Source of the DNA: Bryobacteraceae bacterium
GTDB lineage: Bacteria; Acidobacteriota; Terriglobia; Bryobacterales; Bryobacteraceae
DNA: 8,366 bases
Direction: 5' to 3'
Assembly (NCBI GenBank): GCA_947456995.1
Contig: CANGVB010000123.1
Coordinates: forward strand, 1-8,366
Under the pieces are notes generated by a model. That model had not been told where the DNA came from, ran no database searches, and worked only from the letters and a program-made list of their open reading frames with translations. The first letter of the stretch is position 1; the number at the start of each line of letters is the position of its first letter. This document shows, piece after piece, positions 1-7,232 of the stretch. The position numbers and the translations under genes are program-made.

Positions 1-1
1 G

Positions 2-373
2 ATCACGACCTACTTCTCGCTGATGAAGCGCCCGCCGATAGCGCGTGTGGCCATTGGCGCCACAATCGGCCTGATGCAGGACTCACTTTCACAGCAGCCG
101 CTCGGGATGTTTGGAATCGTAAAGACGATTGTTGGGTATTTTGCTGCCTCGGTGAGTCTACGCTTTGATGTCAACAATCCCGCGCTTCGATTCATGCTTT
201 GCACATTCTTTTTTGTCTTTCACCAGTTCTTTTATTGGGTGATGGTGAGAGCTCTTCTGGGGCAGGTGCCAAATATCAATGGGCTTGATGAAGTAGTGCG
301 GGCGCTGCTCAATTCTGCAGTTGCACTACCTCTCTTTTTTCTGTTGGATAAACTGAGAGAGGATGGGAGCTAG
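2..373 (+). CDS. mreD: MreD, rod-shape-determining membrane protein (3' part; 5' end outside window)
   Basis: The open frame runs in from the left edge (123 codons visible) and ends at TAG 371-373. MreD is a small polytopic inner-membrane protein that works with MreB, MreC, RodA and PBP2 in lateral wall synthesis. Visible are the moderately conserved segment around GLMQDSLSQQPLG, typical of the MreD middle, and three hydrophobic stretches: one following that segment (FGIVKTIVGYFAA), a very aromatic one (FMLCTFFFVFHQFFYWVMV) and a C-terminal one (LLNSAVALPLFFLLDKL). The family is usually about 160-180 residues, so roughly a third is missing. The ATG at 23-25 lies inside the protein and is probably not the start. 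mrdA begins 24 bases downstream, as in mreBCD-mrdAB operons. The identification rests on topology and neighbours more than on strong motifs. Confidence 0.85.
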   Translation: MTTYFSLMKRPPIARVAIGATIGLMQDSLSQQPLGMFGIVKTIVGYFAASVSLRFDVNNPALRFMLCTFFFVFHQFFYWVMVRALLGQVPNINGLDEVVRALLNSAVALPLFFLLDKLREDGS

Positions 374-397
374 GCTTCCAAGCCTCCAAGAGTTTTT

Positions 398-2287
398 GTG
401 TTTCAACTATCAGGACGCTCGCGACAGTTAGATTTCCAGGACCGCATTCGGTTGCTGCGCGATGAATCGAAGTTCGCGCAGGGTAAGATTGCATTTCTGC
501 AGTACCTCAGTGTCGGTATTTTCCTGTTTATCGTAGGGGGCTATTGGAACCTTCAGATCCGCAACGAAGAGATCTATTCCCTGAAAGCAGAACGCAATCG
601 AATCAAGGCTTTGCCGATTCCCGCGCCGAGAGGCAAAATCCTGGATCGCGACAAACGGGTAATTGTCGACAATCATTCCAGCTTCTCCGTATTGCTTTCC
701 CTCGAAACGCTCAAGGAAGAGCATCTGCGTCCCATCGCTGAAGGTCTCGATCTGGATTACGACGAAGTGATCGCCCTGCTGAAGAGCCGTCGTTCACGGC
801 CCAGGTATTTGCCCATTACACTCAAGAAGGAATTGACGCCCGCCGAGATCGCTTTTGTCGAATCACACCGCGATCCTGACACCTATCCGGAACTGGAGTT
901 GATTCACACCGAGCGCAGGGTTTATCCATCGAATGGCTTTGCTGCGCACCTGATCGGGTACATTGGGGAAGTTTCTGAGGCGGAACTCAACCAGGCCGAT
1001 TTTGCCAAGTATCAGCAGGGTGATCTGGTCGGCAAGACTGGGATTGAGCGGCAGTACAATGATCTTCTTACCGGTCAGGACGGCCAGCGACAGGTGCTGG
1101 TGGACAACAAGGGGAATGAGCGTAGAGTTCTTGGGCTCAAACGAGCGGTGCCTGGCCAGTCGATTGAACTGACCCTGGATCTTGATGTTCAGACAGTTAT
1201 GGAACTGGCAATGGATGGCCGCCGCGGCGGTGCTGTTGCTCTGGATCCCCGCAACGGCGAGGTGCTGGCGATGGTGTCCCGGCCCGGATTTGACCTCACC
1301 AAGCTCTCCTCTAGAGAAAGATCTAAAGAGTGGAAAGAAATCTTCTCTAACCCCGAGAAGCCCCTTTTGAATCGTGCAATTCAGGCGCAACTCGCACCCG
1401 GTTCCACCTTCAAGCCAATCGTAGCCCTGGCCGCACTTGAGGGCGGCGAAATCACAAACGATACTTCATTCAGCTGTGGCGGCGGGTTGAATTTCTTTGG
1501 ACGATACTTTCATTGCCACAACAAAAAAGGCCACGGTGCCACATCCCTCAAGCGGGCCCTCGCTCAATCCTGCGACGTTTACTTTTACAACGTAGGCAAC
1601 AAGATTGGGATCGACCAGATCGCGAAGTATGCCGAAATTGCAGGTTTTGGCGCCAGGACCGGAATCGACCTCCCAGCTGAGGCTGAAGGCACGCTACCTT
1701 CCAGCAAGTGGAAGATTCGGGCATTGAGAGAGAAGTGGTACGGCGGGGACACCGTTTCGGTCTCGATCGGCCAAGGCTATCTCACCGCAACGCCAATCCA
1801 GCTTGCCCATGCAATAGGCGGCATGGTGATCGGTGGCATCTGGCACACCCCTCATTTGCTTAGAGGAGACGCTCCGGCGAAGCCTGCCCGCAAGGTGGAC
1901 CTCGATCTTGAGCATGTCCGGCTTGTCACTGACGGTATGTGTGAGGTGGTCAATGGCGCAGGAACTGCTTATGGGTCCAGGATCCCTGGCATAGAGATGT
2001 GCGGCAAGACCGGTACTGCTCAGACTGCCTCCAATGAATACCAGAAGGCGAAGAATATTCGCCTGAAAGACAATGCCTGGTTTGTCGCCTTTGCGCCCCG
2101 CGTGAATCCCGAGATCGCAGTAGCTGTTCTCTTCGAAGAAGGAGAGCATGGCCCCATGGCTGGCACTATTGCACGCGATATCGTAAAGGCCTATTTTGAT
2201 AAAAAGACCCGAAAAGAGGTCTCTCAGACTCAGCCGTCAACCGTGACTGCAAGTTTGCCCGCTGCTCCTGCAGGAGCAGCAAACTGA
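398..2287 (+). CDS. mrdA: Penicillin-binding protein 2, peptidoglycan D,D-transpeptidase of the elongasome
   Basis: This class B PBP crosslinks peptidoglycan during cell elongation together with RodA. The protein has 629 residues, normal for the family. It has a short cytoplasmic N-terminus, one membrane anchor at about residues 32-52, the pedestal/dimerisation domain from RGKILDR (78-84), and the transpeptidase domain from about residue 278. The three active-site motifs are present: S336-TFK (nucleophile Ser336, Lys339), S391-CD (the SxD form usual for PBP2) and KTGTAQ at 537-542. The tail after about residue 605 is Ala/Pro/Thr-rich and looks dispensable. The start is GTG at 398; no in-frame ATG precedes the anchor, and a weak AAGAG lies about five bases upstream. 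The stop TGA (2285-2287) overlaps the rodA ATG by one base. Confidence 0.96.
   Translation: MFQLSGRSRQLDFQDRIRLLRDESKFAQGKIAFLQYLSVGIFLFIVGGYWNLQIRNEEIYSLKAERNRIKALPIPAPRGKILDRDKRVIVDNHSSFSVLLSLETLKEEHLRPIAEGLDLDYDEVIALLKSRRSRPRYLPITLKKELTPAEIAFVESHRDPDTYPELELIHTERRVYPSNGFAAHLIGYIGEVSEAELNQADFAKYQQGDLVGKTGIERQYNDLLTGQDGQRQVLVDNKGNERRVLGLKRAVPGQSIELTLDLDVQTVMELAMDGRRGGAVALDPRNGEVLAMVSRPGFDLTKLSSRERSKEWKEIFSNPEKPLLNRAIQAQLAPGSTFKPIVALAALEGGEITNDTSFSCGGGLNFFGRYFHCHNKKGHGATSLKRALAQSCDVYFYNVGNKIGIDQIAKYAEIAGFGARTGIDLPAEAEGTLPSSKWKIRALREKWYGGDTVSVSIGQGYLTATPIQLAHAIGGMVIGGIWHTPHLLRGDAPAKPARKVDLDLEHVRLVTDGMCEVVNGAGTAYGSRIPGIEMCGKTGTAQTASNEYQKAKNIRLKDNAWFVAFAPRVNPEIAVAVLFEEGEHGPMAGTIARDIVKAYFDKKTRKEVSQTQPSTVTASLPAAPAGAAN
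2261..2280 (+). promoter_or_regulatory. Perfect 20-bp palindrome containing the rodA Shine-Dalgarno
   Basis: GCTGCTCCTG is followed directly by its own reverse complement. In RNA this can form an 8-bp stem with a UGCA loop. The 3' arm contains AGGAG (2272-2276), the only good ribosome-binding site for the rodA ATG at 2287, with a spacing of 10. The palindrome lies within the last codons of mrdA, so ribosomes finishing PBP2 would melt it. Coupling of RodA translation to PBP2 translation is therefore inferred, not shown. Confidence 0.55.
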
Positions 2288-3378
2288 TGCTTTCCTTCCG
2301 CACCCTAAGGGATGTTGACTGGACTCTGCTGATCCTCACCCTCATCCTCTGCGGGATTGGAGTTCTTCAAATTTATTCGGCCACTCAATCTACCAGTGAA
2401 GCGGATCGCTGGTGGAAGCAGGTCATCTATATTTTTGTAGGTCTCTTCGTCTTTTATCTGGTGAGTCAGATCGACTATCACACGCTGGTTGGTCAAGCTC
2501 CTTTGATGTATGTCGTTTTCGCGGGCATCCTGGTTTTTCTGCTGATCCTGAGTCGTGTCGTATTGGGCGCGAAACGGTGGATCAGTCTCGGGGCTGGCTT
2601 CAAGTTGCAACCAAGCGAATTCATGAAGCTAATCCTGATCCTCTTTGTGGCTCGATACATATCCGAGCTGAAGACGGATTCCATGAGCCTTCGCGATCTG
2701 TTAAAGCTCTGCGGCCTCGTTCTCGTCCCATTCATCCTCGTCGGATTACAACCCGACCTGGGTACTGCTCTTTGCTACTTGCCAATTCTCGGTGTTGGTG
2801 TCTTGCTTGCTGGCCTTACCAGGCAGCAGGCTATGGCCATCATGATCATTCTGCTCCTCATTGTTCCCACTGGCTGGTTTGCCCTGAAGGATTACCAGAA
2901 GGCGCGCATCACCAGCTTTATGGACCCCGCGTCCGACCCTCAAGGCTCTGGATACCAGGTAATGCAGTCCAAAATTGCCGTAGGTTCCGGAGGCATGTGG
3001 GGCCTCGGCGTAACACGGGGAATGCAGATCCAACTTCGCTTTTTACCCTTTGCTCATACGGACTTTATCTTCGCCGCTTTTGCTGAAGAGCATGGCTTCG
3101 TCGGCGTGGTCGCCGTACTTGGGTTATATTTCCTACTATTGATGCAAATTTTGCAAAACGCACAAACTGCCCCAGACCGGGCAGGCACCGCCATTTGTAT
3201 GGGCGTTGGTGCGTTAATGCTTTTCCACGTTCTGGAGAATGCTGGGATGGTTGCCGGGCTAATGCCAGTGGCGGGAATTCCCTTGCCATTGATGAGCTAT
3301 GGCGGCTCGAGTATTCTCTCGTTTTTTCTCATGCTGGGGCTCGTTAACAATGTACGACTCCGGCGATTCTTGCAGTAA
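2287..3378 (+). CDS. rodA: RodA, SEDS-family peptidoglycan glycosyltransferase
   Basis: RodA polymerises lipid II into glycan strands in the inner membrane and pairs with PBP2. The 363-residue protein is of normal length, with about ten hydrophobic segments. Family signatures are seen in order: GAKRWISLG and QPSEFMKL in the first half; QPDLGT with Asp157; HTDFIFA with Asp259, matching the catalytic Asp of the large periplasmic loop (Asp262 by E. coli RodA numbering, from memory); then AEEHGFVG; and the C-terminal PVAGIPLPLMSYGGSS, diagnostic of SEDS proteins. The RodA assignment, rather than FtsW or SpoVE, rests on the short termini and on the immediate mrdA partner. Its ATG overlaps the mrdA stop by one base, and its ribosome-binding site sits in a palindrome in the mrdA 3' end. 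Stop is TAA 3376-3378. Confidence 0.96.
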   Translation: MLSFRTLRDVDWTLLILTLILCGIGVLQIYSATQSTSEADRWWKQVIYIFVGLFVFYLVSQIDYHTLVGQAPLMYVVFAGILVFLLILSRVVLGAKRWISLGAGFKLQPSEFMKLILILFVARYISELKTDSMSLRDLLKLCGLVLVPFILVGLQPDLGTALCYLPILGVGVLLAGLTRQQAMAIMIILLLIVPTGWFALKDYQKARITSFMDPASDPQGSGYQVMQSKIAVGSGGMWGLGVTRGMQIQLRFLPFAHTDFIFAAFAEEHGFVGVVAVLGLYFLLLMQILQNAQTAPDRAGTAICMGVGALMLFHVLENAGMVAGLMPVAGIPLPLMSYGGSSILSFFLMLGLVNNVRLRRFLQ

Positions 3379-3642
3379 GATGACCTGGGCCAAACTATGA
3401 CCGCCTTGGGCTACAACAATTTGGAACTATTTTGCCGAGACGCTTTTGCTGGACTTCTCCCCGCTTCAAGGATGACGCCTTGCGGCTCTGCCGCCGCACG
3501 CGATTTCTCCGCGGGCCAGTTTCCGGCCACCAAACGCTTCTATACGCACTCAGTGCATTTCGCGTCTTGTTTCGAGTCGAGTTGATTTCCAGAGTTGTAT
3601 TCCAGGCCGACGGTTCTCCCGGGATCCTTAAGGAGATGCCTG
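3379..3642 (+). other. Non-coding leader between rodA and rng with small hairpins
   Basis: This stretch of 264 bases has no convincing gene. Short inverted repeats are seen: GCGGC-TCT-GCCGC at 3482-3494, GGCC with a 7-base loop at 3514-3528, and GCAC-TCA-GTGC at 3546-3556. No clear intrinsic terminator for rodA and no strong -35/-10 pair could be found, so rng may be cotranscribed or driven by a non-canonical promoter. E. coli rne is autoregulated through its 5' leader; an analogous role here is only a possibility. Confidence 0.35.
3630..3635 (+). promoter_or_regulatory. Ribosome-binding site fixing the rng start
   Basis: AAGGAG lies seven bases before the ATG at 3643. It supports this ATG over the in-frame TTG at 3595, whose extra 16 residues do not resemble the family N-terminus. 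The out-of-frame ATG at 3636 abuts the site too closely. Confidence 0.85.
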
Positions 3643-6393
3643 ATGGCAAAAGAGTTAGTAATTTCCACTGGGCGGCACGAAACCCGTGTCGCCATCATGG
3701 AAGAAGACCAACTGGTCGAAATTTATTTCCAGCGCGCTAACGAATACTCGCTCGCTGGATCGATCCACAAGGGACGCGTAACGCGCGTCCTTCCCGGAAT
3801 GCAGTCCGCCTTCGTTGACCTTGGTCTAGAACGCGACACATTCCTCTATGTCTCTGACTTCTTCGAAGAGAACGAAGAATTCGAAAAGATGCCCGAAGGC
3901 CGTGAGCGTGCCGAACGTACCGAGCGCCCGGATCGCGATCAGAACCGCGGACGCGGTAGGGATGGCCGCGATGGTGGACGAGGCAGAGGCCGTGATCGAC
4001 GCGAACCTCTAGTGGCTCAGGCTGCCGGAGCCGATGCTCCTGTGATCGATGCTCCTGTTGCTGCGCCTGTCGATGCCGACAGTCCGCGAGTTGTGGTTGA
4101 GCGTCAACCTTCTGGAGAAGGTGAAGATTTACGTCGCGGCAACCGTCGTCGTCGTCGTGGTCGTTCGCCCCAGGGTGGCAATTTCCCGGAATCGAAGTTC
4201 GCAGATACAACCGAAGCTGAAGAAGCTGTAACAGAGGAAATCGAAGCAGTCATTGAGGCGCATGAAGATGTAGATGCTCCTTCGATGCCGATTCTGCTTC
4301 CCGGTGAGACGCTCTCAAAGTACAGAGGCCGCCCTGCTGAGGCTGTTGCTGCATTCGAGGACGAGGTCGAAGTCGAGTCTGAGGAAGTGGATGAGCCTGA
4401 GCTGGCCTTTGAGGCTCAAGCCGAAATTCACGAAGCCCCCGTAACGCCCCTAAAGGCGATTACCCCTGAGTCCATCGCAGAGCGGCGAGAAGCCGAAGTG
4501 CTCGAAGAAGTAAAAGAGCATCTCGCTGAGATGGCCAAAGAGAACGAAGAACAGCGGGACTTTGAAGAAGCCGAACGTCTGGTCTATGAGGACAAAGAGA
4601 ATGCCGAGGCCGAAGCTGCCCTTGCCGCATCCACTCAAGTCGACAGTCTGGATCTAGAGGACGCCGAGGGGCAGGACTCTGCCGATGAAAACGAAGACGA
4701 TGGAGAGCCGACAGTCTCACTGGAATCAGCTTCAGGTGAACTGGATGAAGTTCAGGCATTAGCCGAAGGCGAATCTGAAGACGCAGACGGGGTTCTTCCC
4801 TCTCTTGGCTATTCAGCGCATTTGCGGCAGACAGATCAGCGCTTCCTTCAGCAGAGACCGCCACAGGAAGGCAGCGAAGGTCAGGATCGCGGCGGAAGAC
4901 GCCGCCGCAGGGGTGGACGGGGGCGCGATCGTGAGCGTGCTCCTGAGGCCGCCGCAGGCGCAGCAGCTGTTCCGGTGCTGACCGAAGGCGAAGCCGCCGC
5001 CGCACCCGCTGTAGAAGCACAAAGAGAAGCCAGCCCTCGCCGTGACGACGGGCGCCGCGACGGACGCAACCGCCGTGATCGTGGGGATCGATCTGAGCCC
5101 CGTGGCGAACGCCCTGCAACCGACCGTACGGATCGACCGGAGCGTTCTGCAGATCGCAATGACCGGCCAGACCGTGAGCGCCGTCCTCAGCCCTCGATTA
5201 CTGAGCTCCTCAAAGAGGGTCAGGAAATCCTGGTGCAGATCGCCAAGGAGCCCCTCGGACAAAAGGGAGCTCGAATTACCTCGCATATCGCGCTGCCAGG
5301 CCGCTATTGCGTCTACATGCCCACGGTGGATCACACCGGCGTGTCTCGCAAAATTGCTTCGGACGAAGAACGCCTTCGCCTGAAGCGTATTCTTCAGAGC
5401 CGCAAAGAAGGCATACCCGGCGGCTTTATCATCCGCACTGCTGGTGAAGGCCGGACAGAGGAAGAAATTCTGGCCGATATCGATTTCCTGAGCAACCTCT
5501 GGGTGGATATCCGAAAGAAGGCCGAAAGCAAGCCAGCCCCCGCTCTCATTTACCACGACCTCGAAATTGTAGAGCGCGTCTTGCGCGATCAGCTCGGCCC
5601 CGACTTCAAGTCGATCTGGGTCGACAATGAAGAGATATACGAGAGCATCTTGCGCTTCCTCGAGCGCTTCCAGCCGATGATGGTTTCTCGCGTAAAGATG
5701 TACACGCGTCAGGCCTCCATTTTCGACAACTTCGGCATCTCACAGGAACTCGAAAAGGCGCTACGCCCGAAGGTGTGGTTGAAATCAGGTGGTTACATCG
5801 TAATCAATCAGACCGAAGCACTCGTAGCCATTGACATCAACACAGGTAAGTTTGTTGGTAAGTCCAATCGGCTTGAAGATACGATCGTCAAGACAAACAT
5901 CGAAGCTATCCGCGAAATCGTCAGGCAGGTTCGCCTGCGTGATCTTGGCGGCATTATCGTTATCGACTTCATCGACATGGACGAGCGCAAGAATCGGATG
6001 AAGGTGATGCAAGCTCTTGAAGAGGCAATGCGCGCCGATCGTGCGCCCTACAAGATTCTCCAGTTCAATGATTTTGGCCTGGTTGCAATTACCCGTAAGC
6101 GCGTCAAACAGTCGCTGGAGCGCACTCTCTGCGCCCCGTGCCCCTATTGCGAAGGCTCTGCATACGTCAAGAGTGTCCAGACTGTCGTTGGAGAGATTCT
6201 CAACGAAGCCAAGAAATTGGCGAGGGCTCTCGAAGATTCCAAGGACGTTCTGCTCCGCGTGAATCCTGAAGTGGCAAAGGTCTTCAAGTCTTCTGATAAC
6301 CAGTATCTGGAAGAGCTGGAAGAAATCGTTGGCCGTCCCGTAATGGTGGTCTCCGATGGGTTGATTCATCAGGAAAAGTTCGACCTGGCATAA
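3643..6393 (+). CDS. rng: RNase G/E-family endoribonuclease with ~440-residue disordered insert in the S1 domain
   Basis: This is a single-strand-specific, 5'-end-sensing endoribonuclease for mRNA decay and rRNA maturation. The protein has 916 residues against 489 in E. coli RNase G. Residues 1-76 are the N-terminal part of the core, including the first half of the S1 domain (KGRVTRVLPGMQSAFVDLGL). The second half resumes at ITELLKEGQ (519 on) and GARITS. The 5'-sensor pocket is visible as R598-T599 in GFIIRTAGEG. The DNase I-like catalytic aspartates are D731 (AIDINTG) and D775 (IIVIDFIDM), and the Zn-link is CPYC at 833-836. The C-terminus (QEKFDLA) matches the end of RNase G, so there is no E. 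coli RNase E-style C-terminal scaffold. Residues 77-516 are low-complexity, with Arg-rich blocks (83-121, 164-179, 413-432, 467-516) separated by a long acidic region (about 186-386). Whether the family database calls it Rne or Rng is a matter of naming. Confidence 0.95.
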   Translation: MAKELVISTGRHETRVAIMEEDQLVEIYFQRANEYSLAGSIHKGRVTRVLPGMQSAFVDLGLERDTFLYVSDFFEENEEFEKMPEGRERAERTERPDRDQNRGRGRDGRDGGRGRGRDRREPLVAQAAGADAPVIDAPVAAPVDADSPRVVVERQPSGEGEDLRRGNRRRRRGRSPQGGNFPESKFADTTEAEEAVTEEIEAVIEAHEDVDAPSMPILLPGETLSKYRGRPAEAVAAFEDEVEVESEEVDEPELAFEAQAEIHEAPVTPLKAITPESIAERREAEVLEEVKEHLAEMAKENEEQRDFEEAERLVYEDKENAEAEAALAASTQVDSLDLEDAEGQDSADENEDDGEPTVSLESASGELDEVQALAEGESEDADGVLPSLGYSAHLRQTDQRFLQQRPPQEGSEGQDRGGRRRRRGGRGRDRERAPEAAAGAAAVPVLTEGEAAAAPAVEAQREASPRRDDGRRDGRNRRDRGDRSEPRGERPATDRTDRPERSADRNDRPDRERRPQPSITELLKEGQEILVQIAKEPLGQKGARITSHIALPGRYCVYMPTVDHTGVSRKIASDEERLRLKRILQSRKEGIPGGFIIRTAGEGRTEEEILADIDFLSNLWVDIRKKAESKPAPALIYHDLEIVERVLRDQLGPDFKSIWVDNEEIYESILRFLERFQPMMVSRVKMYTRQASIFDNFGISQELEKALRPKVWLKSGGYIVINQTEALVAIDINTGKFVGKSNRLEDTIVKTNIEAIREIVRQVRLRDLGGIIVIDFIDMDERKNRMKVMQALEEAMRADRAPYKILQFNDFGLVAITRKRVKQSLERTLCAPCPYCEGSAYVKSVQTVVGEILNEAKKLARALEDSKDVLLRVNPEVAKVFKSSDNQYLEELEEIVGRPVMVVSDGLIHQEKFDLA
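3871..5190 (+). other. Low-complexity, Arg/acidic insert region within rng
   Basis: These codons encode the insert (residues 77-516). In E. coli RNase G the equivalent loop is under 20 residues. The insert has no cysteine and few aromatics. Two less degenerate islands stand out: PILLPGETLSKYRGRP at 216-231 and a segment at 384-406 containing GYSAHLRQTDQRFLQQ. Reading frames seen in other phases across this region (for example - strand 4813-5556 and 4460-5119) are composition-driven shadows. Confidence 0.8.
4144..4158 (+). repeat. (CGT)5 trinucleotide repeat
   Basis: Five consecutive in-frame CGT codons encode five arginines in the second Arg-rich block of the RNase insert. The tract could vary in length by slippage without breaking the frame. 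Confidence 0.8.
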
Positions 6394-6413
6394 TCCTGAA
6401 CCAATTCACTACC

Positions 6414-7097
6414 ATGCGATATCAACTTATCCTGGTACTTAGTCTGATTCTGAATACGAAAAGCTCCGCACAGGAGCTTTTCGTGTTTTCAGATCTTTCG
6501 ATTCTCGCGCAGAAACAGATTGAAAAAGTAGATTGCGAGTCTCTGCTTGCCACGCGAGGGCATGAGGTTTTGTCTCCTGCCCTAATGAAGGGCGAGTTCC
6601 TGACTCTGGTGATTGTGCTCAAGCACAAGGCCGGGGCTGCCTTTGTTTTGGATACAGGGCAGTATCCTGCTGGAGCCCTGCCTCTGCGTAGCTTCCGGCT
6701 CTTCCCGGGAATGGATGCCCCGCTTGAACTCAACCGCGTGCCCAATCCGTCGAGAGGCCGGATTGGGGAAAGCCAGTCCTGCGCAATTTTTGTCCTTGAT
6801 GTCGAGGTGCCAAAGACAATGCCGGAAGGGCGGTTGAAGTTAGAGCCAGCGCTATGGGTTTCCGATACAACGGCTCAATCTGGCTGGTTGCGTTATCCGA
6901 TGGAAATACGGATTCTGCCGAAAGCAGCAGAACAATTCGAGATTCCGCCGCATTGCACGGCTCCAGCGCAATCGTTGAAGTCGCTTCTGATTCGAAACCT
7001 CAGCCGCGAAGGTGTTGATTGTCTCAAGCTGGACGAACAAGGGGTCGACATTCAATTCATCGTTCAGCAGCGCCGATTGAGAGGAAAAAACAAGTAG
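6414..7097 (+). CDS. Exported protein of unknown function, 227 residues
   Basis: I do not recognise this family. The N-terminus is a clear Sec signal peptide: a short basic start (MRYQ), a hydrophobic core LILVLSLIL, and a likely cleavage after SSA (residue 19), giving a mature protein beginning QELFVF. No lipobox is seen. The mature part has four cysteines (41, 123, 181, 203), which could form two disulfides in the periplasm, and alternating hydrophobic segments suggestive of a beta-rich fold. No catalytic motif is evident. The ATG at 6414 lies 20 bases after the rng stop and has no recognisable Shine-Dalgarno. An in-frame GTG at 6483 has GGAG six bases upstream but would remove the signal peptide, so 6414 is preferred. 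A terminator-like hairpin covers codons 15-24. Stop is TAG 7095-7097. Confidence 0.7.
   Translation: MRYQLILVLSLILNTKSSAQELFVFSDLSILAQKQIEKVDCESLLATRGHEVLSPALMKGEFLTLVIVLKHKAGAAFVLDTGQYPAGALPLRSFRLFPGMDAPLELNRVPNPSRGRIGESQSCAIFVLDVEVPKTMPEGRLKLEPALWVSDTTAQSGWLRYPMEIRILPKAAEQFEIPPHCTAPAQSLKSLLIRNLSREGVDCLKLDEQGVDIQFIVQQRRLRGKNK
6456..6489 (+). terminator. Terminator-like perfect hairpin inside the signal-peptide codons
   Basis: ACGAAAAGCTCC (6456-6467), loop GCACA, then its exact complement (6473-6484): a 12-bp perfect stem. It extends by up to four further pairs including two G-U pairs, and is followed by GTTTTC. The core GCTCC/GGAGC flanked by AAAA and TTTT is the usual form of a bidirectional intrinsic terminator. 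It lies 62 bases after the rng stop, where an rng terminator would be expected, but inside the next reading frame. It could terminate rng, attenuate the downstream gene or hide the GGAG in its 3' arm. Confidence 0.55.
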
Positions 7098-7110
7098 CGA
7101 GAGACTGATT

Positions 7111-7119
7111 TGCTACACT
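7111..7119 (+). promoter_or_regulatory. Possible extended -10 promoter for tRNA-Ser
   Basis: TGCTACACT matches an extended -10 (TGn followed by TACACT at 7114-7119) and would start transcription around 7126, just before the tRNA at 7134. No convincing -35 is present at the usual distance, so this is a weak call. Confidence 0.35.
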
Positions 7120-7133
7120 AGAACAAACAGGCT

Positions 7134-7223
7134 GGAGAGGTGGCCGAGCGGTTTAAGGCGCACGCTTGGAAAGCGTGTGTACAGGAAACTGTACCGAGGG
7201 TTCGAATCCCTCCTTCTCCGCCA
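7134..7223 (+). tRNA. serT-GGA: tRNA-Ser (anticodon GGA), CCA encoded
   Basis: This is a full class II tRNA cloverleaf. The acceptor stem is GGAGAGG paired with CTTCTCC (one G-U pair). The anticodon stem CACGC/GCGTG closes the loop TTGGAAA with anticodon GGA at 7168-7170, which reads UCC and UCU. A long variable arm (GTACAG-GAAA-CTGTAC) is typical of serine. The T arm is GAGGG-TTCGAAT-CCCTC, the discriminator is G7220 and CCA is genome-encoded at 7221-7223. The symbol is descriptive only. The ribBA stop codon on the opposite strand lies nine bases away. Confidence 0.96.
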
Positions 7224-7232
7224 TCTTTAAAC

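Noticed and set aside
1694..2149. 151-codon - strand open frame opposite mrdA
   Set aside because: It overlaps the conserved transpeptidase domain including the KTG motif and is a shadow frame.
3541..3546. TATACG as a -10 box for rng
   Set aside because: No acceptable -35 at 16-18 bases upstream and no extended -10 motif.
3397..3585. Possible 62-residue + strand gene in the rodA-rng spacer
   Set aside because: It has no ribosome-binding site, no domain-like composition and no recognisable similarity; it is better read as leader sequence.
3595..3642. TTG at 3595 as the rng start, adding 16 residues
   Set aside because: There is no ribosome-binding site before it, whereas ATG 3643 has AAGGAG at a spacing of seven and gives the family's typical N-terminus.
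4460..5119. Long - strand open frame opposite the RNase insert, and its neighbour at 4813-5556
   Set aside because: Both are shadows produced by the low-complexity codon usage of the insert. Their translations are themselves low-complexity or lack motifs, and the + strand frame continues into an intact RNase core.
5785..6369. 194-codon - strand open frame opposite the rng 3' end
   Set aside because: It lies antisense to the highly conserved catalytic region of the RNase, which clearly is the coding frame.
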